The notes under the pieces are model-generated. The model was not told the DNA's origin. It made no database searches and was given only the letters and a program-made list of their open reading frames with translations. Positions 1 through 5,599 of a DNA stretch of 8,177 nt are shown here, piece by piece (position 1 is the stretch's first letter; every line of letters begins with the position of its first letter). The translations under genes and the position numbers were made by a program. The stretch comes from Phycisphaerae bacterium (GTDB lineage: Bacteria > Planctomycetota > Phycisphaerae > UBA1845 > Fen-1342): NCBI GenBank assembly GCA_020058145.1, contig JAGVEP010000143.1:1-8177 (forward strand). The letters run 5' to 3'.

Positions 1-227
1 AGGGCGCGGGCCGCTACAGCGCACGGGCGTCGGCCTGGCACCCGGCCCGGCTTCGAGGGCAACGAGTGGACCGATGGCGACATCGACCCGTTCGACCGCA
101 GCTTGCGAGAAGGGATTCCCGCTGCGGTGGGTGCGAGATCGGAATCTCGCACCAGCCGAGATTCCCGCTGCGGTGGGTGCGAGATCGGAATCTCGCGCCA
201 GCCGACAACCAGTTCGGAGGGCAGACG
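1..227. other. Non-coding left end with repeats and a possible gene remnant
   Basis: No convincing complete gene is present. The window opens inside a copy of the dispersed GGCCGCTAC element (3-17). Frame +1 is open from base 1, and roughly 43-108 have strongly G/C-biased third positions (reads ...GFEGNEWTDGDIDPFDRSL...), as expected for real coding sequence in this genome. That reading then runs straight into the 46-bp tandem repeat at 114. The simplest view is a decayed or interrupted gene end, but the family is not recognised and the stretch is too short to be sure. The minus-strand reading frame over 14-295 has no protein-like character. Confidence 0.3.
114..205. repeat. Two tandem copies of a 46-bp hairpin-forming repeat
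   Basis: Copy 1 is 114-159 and copy 2 is 160-205. They are identical except at one position (A151 versus G197). Each unit contains an inverted repeat with 9-bp arms GTGCGAGAT / ATCTCGCAC around a CGGA loop (131-139/144-152 and 177-185/190-198). The single difference falls in the stem and turns a T-A pair into a T-G wobble, so the fold is kept in + strand RNA. A second fold, pairing CGAGATTCC at the copy junction with GGAATCTCG in copy 2, is also possible. Two units without spacers argue against CRISPR. The function is unknown. Confidence 0.85.
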
Positions 228-425
228 ATGTCGGGTGGCCGTGGCCAGGAATCTCCGGTCTCGAACGACGAGGCTGCTGCGGTGCGCTGGCTCATCGGCT
301 GCGCCGTGGCGGTGACAATGTGCTCATCCTCGCACCCGCGGCGGCGGAGGTCAACGCTACTTGCGCTGGCGGAAAGTTCTCCGAAAAACTTGATTTTTTG
401 TAGGGAAACTCTTGATCTCTGGTAG
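228..425 (+). CDS. Doubtful 65-aa small ORF with a strong ribosome binding site
   Basis: An ATG at 228 is preceded by GGAGGG (216-221) at 6 nt, the best Shine-Dalgarno match in the left end. The peptide starts MSGGRGQESPVSNDEAAAV, has a short hydrophobic stretch (about residues 19-31, WLIGCAVAV), then a basic HPRRRRS patch and a low-quality tail. Third-position G/C bias is good to about residue 31 and then fades, which suggests a chance ORF or a frameshifted remnant. The TAG stop (423-425) lies within a GTAGCGGC motif resembling the dispersed element. No family is recognised. It could be a small membrane peptide, but random origin is at least as likely. Confidence 0.2.
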   Translation: MSGGRGQESPVSNDEAAAVRWLIGCAVAVTMCSSSHPRRRRSTLLALAESSPKNLIFCRETLDLW

Positions 426-441
426 CGGCGGCCGGTAAGAT
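412..441 (+). promoter_or_regulatory. Weak sigma70-like promoter candidate for the exported dockerin protein
   Basis: TTGATC (412-417) and TAAGAT (436-441) are separated by 18 nt, each matching four of six consensus positions. If used, the transcript would have a leader of about 200 nt before the ATG at 646. It is placed just after the AT-rich patch 384-416, the only low-GC patch nearby. The match is modest and could be chance. Confidence 0.25.
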
Positions 442-645
442 CAGGCTGTGGAATGCGAGGGGCAGGCGGGCGGATGACGGTGAACGCCGCCGGCAGCGGG
501 CCAGGCTGCCCGGTGCCGCGAGGGCCACGAGCCCGGGCTCTTATTGTCAGCGGAGACGATGAGCGACGCCGCGGGCTGGACGGGTAGGAGCGCCGACCTC
601 GAAGGTGGAAGCCGGCCTGCTCCAGGAAATGAGAAGGAGACGAAG
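426..645 (+). other. Non-coding leader with several small inverted repeats
   Basis: No supported gene lies here. It contains a 6-bp stem GGCAGC/GCTGCC (492-497 with 505-510) and a perfect 12-bp palindrome GAGCCCGGGCTC (529-540) followed by TTATT, which slightly resembles a weak terminator. The reading frame of the following gene stays open back to a TTG at 544. That extension (residues MSAETMSDAAGW...) would put 34 polar residues before the signal peptide and is treated here as untranslated. Confidence 0.4.
634..639 (+). promoter_or_regulatory. Ribosome binding site fixing the start at 646
   Basis: AAGGAG lies 6 nt before the ATG at 646. It decides the start over the in-frame TTG at 544 and the ATG at 559, which has GGAG only 3 nt upstream. 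The choice also places the signal peptide at the N-terminus. Confidence 0.75.
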
Positions 646-1527
646 ATGAAGGTCAGATCGCGGCAAGTCGGAAGTAGGGGCAGAAACCGCAAGCGCGCGG
701 TCAAGGCGCTGGCGGCGGGGGCCGCCATCGCGGCGGGCACGCAGGCGTACGCCGCGCCAGTCCGCTTTGACAACCCCCCACTCGGCGAGCCGAATCACTT
801 CGAGTGGGGCACGGGCTACGAGTATTGGAATGCCCTGTATATCAACTTGCCGCCCGAGCAGCAGGGCAATCAGAACTACGCCGGTTATTACGGCGGTTTC
901 ACTCGCGGGCCGCGGTCGTTCAACCGGACCGCCGAGTGGTTCTACTATGGCTGGCACCCGGGGTTTGTAGTGGCTGGCTGGTTCTGGGAAGGCCTGCCCA
1001 ACGCGGACATCCAGACCGACACCGGCAACTACGGAAACGCCTGGGGCTTCGCCGGCGGCGAGACGATCCCCAGCCCGGCGGCGCTGTGGGACCACACATC
1101 CTACGGCGGCTCGATGGGCAAGGTCCGTGATCCGGCCACGGGTTTTTCGCTGATTCCGGAGGGCGTGCCGGCCTACCTGGGTACGCGCATCAGCGACCTG
1201 GCCGGCGGCGCGGGCTGGCACTACGGCTGGATCGGCGTGATCCGCAACGCGGGCAACCTGCAAGCGTTCGCCTGGGGTTATGAGACGCAGCTCGGCACGC
1301 CGATCCCCGCGGGCATCCCGGAGCCCGCTGCCGGCGACCTGAACTGCGACGCCGTGGTGGATTTTGACGACATCAACCCATTTGTGCTGGCCGTGAGCGA
1401 CCCGGCGGCGTACCAGGCCGCGTACCCGAGCTGCAACATCATGAATGGTGATTGCAACGGGGACGGGTTCGTCGATTTTGACGACATCAACCCGTTTGTG
1501 GTCCTCCTGAGCGGCGGCGGTGCGTGA
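646..1527 (+). CDS. Exported protein with two C-terminal dockerin-like Ca-binding repeats
   Basis: This 293-aa protein is probably secreted or surface-bound; its exact role is unknown. Residues 1-36 form a signal peptide: a long basic n-region (KVRSRQVGSRGRNRKR), the core ALAAGAAIAAG, and an AYA|AP cleavage site after residue 36. Residues 37-222 are aromatic- and glycine-rich and end in HYGWIGVIRNAGNLQAFAWG, a motif seen in planctomycete and cyanobacterial exported proteins, usually just before a PEP-CTERM anchor. Here IPEPA (224-228) sits where that anchor would begin, but no transmembrane helix or basic tail follows. Instead come two EF-hand-like loops, DLNCDAVVDFDD (231-242) and DCNGDGFVDFDD (269-280), each followed by INPFV. 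Calcium binding and a protein-docking or surface-attachment role are inferred from dockerin families. The phosphodiesterase/TPR gene follows after 96 nt on the same strand. Confidence 0.9.
   Translation: MKVRSRQVGSRGRNRKRAVKALAAGAAIAAGTQAYAAPVRFDNPPLGEPNHFEWGTGYEYWNALYINLPPEQQGNQNYAGYYGGFTRGPRSFNRTAEWFYYGWHPGFVVAGWFWEGLPNADIQTDTGNYGNAWGFAGGETIPSPAALWDHTSYGGSMGKVRDPATGFSLIPEGVPAYLGTRISDLAGGAGWHYGWIGVIRNAGNLQAFAWGYETQLGTPIPAGIPEPAAGDLNCDAVVDFDDINPFVLAVSDPAAYQAAYPSCNIMNGDCNGDGFVDFDDINPFVVLLSGGGA
1360..1493 (+). repeat. Internal coding repeat of the dockerin-like loops
   Basis: GATTTTGACGACATCAACCC occurs identically at 1360-1379 and 1474-1493, 114 nt (38 codons) apart, encoding DFDDINP twice. 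Identity extends to synonymous positions, pointing to a recent duplication or gene conversion of the loop, although the surrounding codons have diverged. Confidence 0.85.
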
Positions 1528-1536
1528 GAAAGCCGG

Positions 1537-1554
1537 GCGCGGCGTATTCCGCGC
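1537..1554 (+). terminator. Small GC hairpin after the dockerin-protein gene
   Basis: A perfect 6-bp stem GCGCGG/CCGCGC with a six-base loop CGTATT begins 10 nt after the TGA at 1525-1527. No T-run follows, so intrinsic termination would be weak. It may instead partly attenuate or stabilise a transcript continuing into the next gene. Confidence 0.35.
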
Positions 1555-1623
1555 GAAGCAGGCGATCGGGCGCTTCTTCGCCGAGCAGTCTTCCGGCTGT
1601 GGTGCGCACGGAGTTCGCCCAAG

Positions 1624-3684
1624 TTGGCTGATCGTCTTGCCCAACGCGTGCTGCTGGTCGGCTGGGATGGGGCCGACTGGCGGATGATCAGCCCGCTTCT
1701 CGAAAAGGGGCAGATGCCCAACCTGGAGCGGTTCGTCAATGAAGGCGTCATGGGCAACGTCGCCAGCCTGACGCCGATGCTCTCGCCCATCCTGTGGACC
1801 TCGATCGCCACCGGCAAGTACGCTGACAAGCACCAGATCCTCGGCTTTGCCGAGCCGGACGGCACGACCGGCAACGTGCGGCCGGTCACCAGCACATCGC
1901 GCCGCTGCAAGGCGCTGTGGAGCATTCTCTCCGAGCGTGGGCTGAAAGCGGGCGTGGTGAGTTGGCTCGCCAGCCACCCGGCCGAGCAGATCAATGGGCT
2001 TGTGGTGACGGATCGCTTTGCCCATGCTGCCAATGAGCCGGGCCAACCCTGGCCGCCGGTAGAGCACTCGGTGCATCCGGCGGAGTTGCTGGAGGAGGCC
2101 TGCAAGTTGCGGGTCCACCCGGCCCAGACGACGCCGATGCAGGTCGCCCCGTTCATCCCGAAGCTGGCGCAGTTCGACGCGCTCAAAGAGCCGAAAGTGC
2201 AGGAGCTACGGATGCTGCTGGCGCAGTGCGCGACGACGCACGCGGTCGCCACGTGGCTCATGCAGACGCAGCCGTGGGACTTTCTCGGCATCTACTACGA
2301 AGCGATCGACCGTTTCGCGCATGCGTACATGGAGTTCCATCCGCCCAAGGCGCCGCACCTGAGCGACGAGGAGTTCGATCGGTACCAGGACGTGATGACG
2401 GGCTGCTACCGCTTCCATGACCTGATGCTCGGGCGGCTGATGCAGCTCGCGGGCGACGACACGACGGTCATCATCCTGAGCGACCACGGCTTTCACAGCG
2501 ACCACCTGCGTCCGGAGGGTTCGAGTAAGATTCAGGAAGGCCGGCCGGTGGCCTGGCACCGTCGTTACGGCGTTCTGGCAATCCGCGGCCCGAACGTCAA
2601 GAAGGATCAGCGTGTCTACGGGGCCTGCCTGTTGGACATTGCGCCGACGGTGCTGTTTATGCTCGGGTGCCCGACGGCGCGCGACATGGACGGCAAGCCG
2701 CTGCGACAAATCTTCGATGTGGAGCGGGTCGAGCTGGCCGAGGTCGAGACGTACGAAGGCGCGGGGGATCAAGCGAGCGTCAGCCCGGCCCAAGAAGACC
2801 CTTGGGTGGCGCGGCAGGTGGTGGCGCGGCTGGTAGACCTGGGCTACCTTGAAAACGACTCGACGGATGGCATCGCGCTGGATCGGGCCCGCAATCTCGG
2901 GCAGATCTTCGCGGCCACGGGCCGCCCGCGCTTGGCCATCCAGGAGTTCGAACAGGTTCTGGTCCACAAAGCCGGCGACAAGGGCTGCAAGATCTCCATC
3001 GCCGGGTGCCGTCTTCAGATGGGTCAGTTGGACGAGGTCGAGAAGCTAGTTCGGGAGCTGTTGGCCGACGAAGCTGACGCGCCGCTGGCCAACTTCTACA
3101 TGGGGGTCGTCGCCTTTCGCCGGGGCAATACGGACGTTGCTCTCGAGTACCTGCTCAAGGCCCAAGCGGCCAACCCCGGCTGGATCGATCTGCAATGCCA
3201 GATCGGCATGGTCTACCTGCGGCGGCAGCGTTGGAAGGAAGCCGAGAAAGCCTTCAAAGAGGCGCTGGAAATCGATCCGGACTGTGCCGAAGCGCACGAC
3301 GGCCTGGGGGTGGCCTACCGCGCTGGGCAGCGGCCGGAAGAAGCCGTACACGAGCACATGCAGTCGATCGCGCTGCTGCACTATCGCCCGCAGACCCACA
3401 TCAATCTCGGGCTGGCGCTGGCGGAGACCGGCCAGTTCGACTGGTCCATCCGTGCGTTTGAGGTGGCCCTGGAGCAGAACCCGCACAACCCGCTCCCGCA
3501 CCGCTGCCTGGCCCGCATCTACCGACAAGTCAAGAAGGACCCACAAAAGGCTGACGAACACCTGGCCCAGGCCCGCCGGCTCATAACCGCTCGCCGCGAA
3601 GCCCTGGCCGGCAGGCCGCGACCGGAACCGGTCGATTCGGCCACGACCAATACATCCGCACACGCACCTGCGGATTTGGAGTGA
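1624..3684 (+). CDS. Alkaline-phosphatase/phosphodiesterase-superfamily enzyme fused to TPRs
   Basis: This 686-aa protein has no signal peptide or membrane helix, so it is probably cytoplasmic. Residues 9 to about 365 form an alkaline-phosphatase-superfamily domain of the type I phosphodiesterase/nucleotide pyrophosphatase kind. The full two-metal site can be read: D15 (GWDGADW), a predicted nucleophile S54 (LSPILWTSIATGK, aligned to the NPP threonine), D229 and H233 (AIDRFAH), D287-H288 (LSDHGF) and H312. Residues about 420-655 hold roughly six or seven TPRs, clearest at 522-553. The expected chemistry is hydrolysis of a phosphate mono- or diester; the substrate is unknown, and the TPRs suggest a protein partner. 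The TTG at 1624 is chosen because VLLVGWDG must stay near the N-terminus; CGGAG (1609-1613) lies 10 nt upstream, so the start is less certain than the gene. The preceding gene's TGA is in the same frame, with 32 sense codons between. Confidence 0.92.
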   Translation: MADRLAQRVLLVGWDGADWRMISPLLEKGQMPNLERFVNEGVMGNVASLTPMLSPILWTSIATGKYADKHQILGFAEPDGTTGNVRPVTSTSRRCKALWSILSERGLKAGVVSWLASHPAEQINGLVVTDRFAHAANEPGQPWPPVEHSVHPAELLEEACKLRVHPAQTTPMQVAPFIPKLAQFDALKEPKVQELRMLLAQCATTHAVATWLMQTQPWDFLGIYYEAIDRFAHAYMEFHPPKAPHLSDEEFDRYQDVMTGCYRFHDLMLGRLMQLAGDDTTVIILSDHGFHSDHLRPEGSSKIQEGRPVAWHRRYGVLAIRGPNVKKDQRVYGACLLDIAPTVLFMLGCPTARDMDGKPLRQIFDVERVELAEVETYEGAGDQASVSPAQEDPWVARQVVARLVDLGYLENDSTDGIALDRARNLGQIFAATGRPRLAIQEFEQVLVHKAGDKGCKISIAGCRLQMGQLDEVEKLVRELLADEADAPLANFYMGVVAFRRGNTDVALEYLLKAQAANPGWIDLQCQIGMVYLRRQRWKEAEKAFKEALEIDPDCAEAHDGLGVAYRAGQRPEEAVHEHMQSIALLHYRPQTHINLGLALAETGQFDWSIRAFEVALEQNPHNPLPHRCLARIYRQVKKDPQKADEHLAQARRLITARREALAGRPRPEPVDSATTNTSAHAPADLE

Positions 3685-3798
3685 AGCGGTGTTTCGCCAC
3701 GCACATTAACGACGCTGTAAGTCGCTCTCGTTGAATCGGCTTGCACACGCCGCAGTCTTGCTGTCGGCACTACGCCCAGCGGGCTCCGCGGCCGGCCG
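3685..3798. other. Convergent intergenic gap with a dispersed-element copy
   Basis: It separates the + strand phosphodiesterase gene from the minus-strand 82-aa gene. There is no clear intrinsic terminator for the + gene. The right end (3781-3799) is the GC-rich dispersed element, including a palindrome that overlaps the stop codon of the minus gene. Confidence 0.5.
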
Positions 3799-3802
3799 CT
3801 AC
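3788..3802. repeat. 12-bp palindrome and GGCCGCTAC motif at a stop codon
   Basis: GCGGCCGGCCGC (3788-3799) is a perfect palindrome, and the following bases complete CGGCCGCTAC (3793-3802). Read on the minus strand it is GTAGCGGCCGGCCGC, and its TAG is the stop codon of the 82-aa gene. The same GGCCGCTAC end is found at 9-17, 8067-8075 and 8169-8177. Confidence 0.7.
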
Positions 3803-4047
3803 AGCAGCGGCGTCCCCCAAGCCTGCGCGTAGATGTCGTCGTTGACGACCGCGAAATAGCCGCTGTCGTCCGTGTCGAGGTCGTAGATGGCGTCGCTGAT
3901 GCCGCGGACCGCGAAGTAGAATGTCAGGGCCTGGCGCAGGGCCAACTCGTCCGCATCGTGCGGCAAGTCGAGATCGACCGTCCGCACCTCGGTGTTTTTA
4001 TAGCCGTACCGCGGGACACAACGAATCGCCAGCGCTGTCCTTTTCAT
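3799..4047 (-). CDS. Conserved-looking 82-aa acidic protein of unknown function
   Basis: The protein starts MKRTALAIRCVPRYGYKN and ends DIYAQAWGTPLL. It has no signal peptide or membrane helix. The N-terminal third is basic; the rest is acidic, with DLDLPHDADELALRQAL suggesting a strand-helix, then DLDTDDSGYFAVVNDD. The even protein-like composition, an upstream TATAAT-containing promoter candidate and a TAG stop support a real gene. The ATG at 4047 is preferred over an in-frame TTG at 4068 because it is the only ATG. The RBS (GGAACGGAG just upstream) is imperfect and close. I think similar short proteins occur in other planctomycetes, but this is recollection, not a search. The aspartate cluster DLDTDDSGY could bind a metal, which is speculative. 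Confidence 0.6.
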   Translation of the reverse strand: MKRTALAIRCVPRYGYKNTEVRTVDLDLPHDADELALRQALTFYFAVRGISDAIYDLDTDDSGYFAVVNDDIYAQAWGTPLL

Positions 4048-4092
4048 GGCTCCGTTCCACGGCGACAAACAAGTTACTCCGTCGCCACGTGT

Positions 4093-4123
4093 ATTATACG
4101 GATCGGCCGGGGCGGATGTTCAA
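4093..4123 (-). promoter_or_regulatory. Promoter candidate for the 82-aa protein gene
   Basis: On the minus strand TTGAAC (4118-4123) is followed after 19 nt by a perfect TATAAT (4093-4098). The predicted start of transcription is about 40 nt upstream of the ATG at 4047. The -10 is exact, but the -35 matches four of six and the spacer is long by two. Confidence 0.5.
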
Positions 4124-4137
4124 GGGGGCGTAAGAAA

Positions 4138-4285
4138 GGGACGGAGGGACGGAGGGACGGAGGGACGAAGGGACAAAGGGACGGAGGGACGAAGGAAGGC
4201 ACGCAAGCACGAAGTGCGCTCCTTCGTCCCTCCGTCCCTTTGTCCCTTCGTCCCTCCGTCCCTCCGTTCCTCGGTCCTTCGTCCC
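4138..4285. repeat. Long hairpin built from 8-bp tandem units (GGGACRRA)
   Basis: The left arm (4138-4193) is seven 8-mers: GGGACGGA three times, then GACGAA-, GACAAA-, GACGGA- and GACGAA-type units. The right arm (4220-4285) is the reverse complement of eight similar units, two of them degenerate. Positions 4154-4196 and 4220-4262 pair perfectly over 43 bp, and the next outer unit pairs with one mismatch. The 23-nt loop holds a smaller hairpin, GCAC/GTGC (4207-4210 with 4214-4217). It begins 8 nt past the aminotransferase-fold gene's stop on the minus strand, so a 3'-end role (termination or RNA protection) is plausible. There is no T-run. The order of variant units mirrors exactly between arms. 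Confidence 0.9.
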
Positions 4286-4293
4286 TTCTTCGA

Positions 4294-5421
4294 TCATCCA
4301 GTCGGCAGGGCGTCGACGAGTTGGTCGATCTCTTCCTCGGTGTTGTAGAAGTGCGGGCTCGCGCGCAGCCGGCCGAGCCGGCGCGCGATGACGATGCGAA
4401 ATTCGTCGCGCAGATGGCGTTGGATCTCCTGCATGTCCTGCTTATCTGACGCGAACGAGATGATGCCGCTCCATTCGCTCGCCGTGCGCGGGCTATAAAT
4501 CCGCCAGCCTTTTCGTTTCAGGCCCTCAACGAGATGATCGGTGAGCAGCTTAATCCGCTTTTGAATCTCCTCGATGCCCACTTCCAGTAACAAGTTGATG
4601 GACGCCCCCAGCGCGTTGATCCCGGCGACATTATATGCCCCGCTGTCAAACCGGCGGGCGTCGTCGCGCAGGTCGAATTTCGGCGCAGGGGTGTCAAAAT
4701 CGCCTTTCATGCACAGGTAGCCAGGCTCGGTCGGCCGCAAATGGCCGATCAACTCCCGGCGGCAATAGAAGACGCCGGCACCGTCGGGGCCACACAGCCA
4801 CTTATGCCCGTCGGCGGCAAGGAAATCGATGTTCATCGCGTGGACATCGATCGGGTGTACGCCGAGGGCCTGGATGGCGTCGACGCACAGCAACACGCCC
4901 TTGTTCTTGCACAACTCGCCCAGGCGCGTCAAATCAACGCGGAAGCCGTTGCACCACTGCACGGCGGAAATCGCGAGGATGCGCGTCCGGCGATCGATGG
5001 CACTTGCCAGGCGATCGAACGGGATGCGGCCGTCCTCCTCGCGCACGATGCGGAGATTCACGCCACGGGGCTCGAGGTTCATCCACGGGTAGACGTTGGC
5101 GACGAATTCGAGCGCCGTGGAGACGACGTTATCGCCCGTGGCCCACTGGACGCCGTTGGCGACGTAGGTGATGCCCTCGGAGGTGTTCTTCACGAAGGTC
5201 AGCTCGTCGGGGTGGGCATGGATGAGCCGGGCCGCGGCCTGGCGGATCTTGTCGAGAGCCCGATAGTATGTGCCCGGGAGATAGGCGGACTCCGATACTT
5301 CGCGGGCATAGCCAATCAGGGCCTCGGCGGCGGGTCCGGAAAGGGGGGCCACGCCGGCGTGGTCCTGGAAATTGTAGCGCTGCGTAATCGGGAACTGAGT
5401 ACGGGTTTCGTCGAGCCTCAT
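4294..5421 (-). CDS. Class-V aminotransferase-fold PLP enzyme (cysteine desulfurase/epimerase-like)
   Basis: This 375-aa protein spans a full fold-type-I PLP domain (aminotransferase class V) and has no signal peptide. Visible motifs are NTSEGI (79-84, cofactor phosphate binding), D181 with Q184 in CVDAIQALG (pyridine-nitrogen contact), H206-K207 in ADGHKW (K207 is the predicted Schiff-base lysine) and R353 in RLRASPHFYNT (predicted carboxylate contact). The conserved cysteine loop of SufS/IscS desulfurases is absent: the corresponding C-terminal segment reads RASPHFYN. This places it with the isopenicillin-N-epimerase-like or general aminotransferase-V group rather than classical desulfurases, and the substrate cannot be told. 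The ATG at 5421 has AGGGA upstream at about 9 nt. Tandem-repeat hairpins lie downstream (8-mer) and upstream (7-mer). Confidence 0.9.
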   Translation of the reverse strand: MRLDETRTQFPITQRYNFQDHAGVAPLSGPAAEALIGYAREVSESAYLPGTYYRALDKIRQAAARLIHAHPDELTFVKNTSEGITYVANGVQWATGDNVVSTALEFVANVYPWMNLEPRGVNLRIVREEDGRIPFDRLASAIDRRTRILAISAVQWCNGFRVDLTRLGELCKNKGVLLCVDAIQALGVHPIDVHAMNIDFLAADGHKWLCGPDGAGVFYCRRELIGHLRPTEPGYLCMKGDFDTPAPKFDLRDDARRFDSGAYNVAGINALGASINLLLEVGIEEIQKRIKLLTDHLVEGLKRKGWRIYSPRTASEWSGIISFASDKQDMQEIQRHLRDEFRIVIARRLGRLRASPHFYNTEEEIDQLVDALPTG

Positions 5422-5465
5422 AGTCGTACGTCCCTGCGCGGAGCTTACACGGCTGTCCGCACCTA

Positions 5466-5495
5466 ATTGTACGCCCGGTCGGGTAGCGTTGTCTC
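5466..5495 (-). promoter_or_regulatory. Promoter candidate for the PLP enzyme gene
   Basis: On the minus strand GAGACA (5490-5495; four of six) is followed after 18 nt by TACAAT (5466-5471; five of six). The -10 lies 44 nt before the ATG at 5421, similar to the other minus-strand genes here. The candidate sits between the 7-mer hairpin and the gene. Confidence 0.4.
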
Positions 5496-5501
5496 GTCAA
5501 T

Positions 5502-5597
5502 AGCCGTCAGCCATCAGCTTTCAGCCGTCAGCCTTCAGCCGCCAGCGCGCGCGGGCGGCGCCGCAAGCTGATGGCTGACGGCTGATGGCCGACGGCT
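5502..5597. repeat. Hairpin built from 7-bp tandem units (AGCCNTC / GCTGANG)
   Basis: The left arm is a run of 7-mers: AGCCGTC, AGCCATC, AGCTTTC, AGCCGTC, AGCCTTC, then two degenerate units (5502-5550). The right arm has GCTGATG, GCTGACG, GCTGATG, GCCGACG (5567-5594). Positions 5502-5519 pair perfectly with 5566-5583 (18 bp), and a second register with 5582-5597 is nearly as good. An inner stem GCCGCC/GGCGGC (5538-5543 with 5554-5559) fills the loop. It starts 2 nt past the tandem stops (TGA TAA) of the OPT gene on the minus strand. It may act as a terminator or 3'-end structure. The unit recalls heptameric short tandem repeats known from some cyanobacteria, an analogy only. Confidence 0.85.
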
Positions 5598-5599
5598 TA

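Noticed and set aside
114..205. CRISPR array
   Set aside because: Only two units, directly abutting with no spacers, and no cas genes.
381..404. Intrinsic terminator at the A-run/T-run patch
   Set aside because: AAAAAC...TTTTTT could pair only weakly, with no GC stem.
544..645. Upstream start for the dockerin protein
   Set aside because: It would bury the signal peptide behind 34 polar residues; the AAGGAG site fits the ATG at 646.
1321..1527. Cellulosome-type enzyme
   Set aside because: The loops are dockerin-like, but no glycosidase domain or cohesin gene is visible; such tails are common on diverse planctomycete proteins.
547..2118. 523-aa minus-strand ORF opposite the dockerin and phosphodiesterase genes
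   Set aside because: It spans two well-supported + strand genes and the gap between them, and its translation is Arg/Ala/His-rich with no domain. It is a GC-rich shadow.
3958..4449. 163-aa + strand ORF across the 8-mer hairpin
   Set aside because: Its composition (GTEGRRDGG...) is the 8-mer array read in frame, and it runs into the opposite PLP gene.
4741..5466. 241-aa + strand ORF opposite the PLP enzyme
   Set aside because: Antisense shadow of a gene with intact catalytic motifs.
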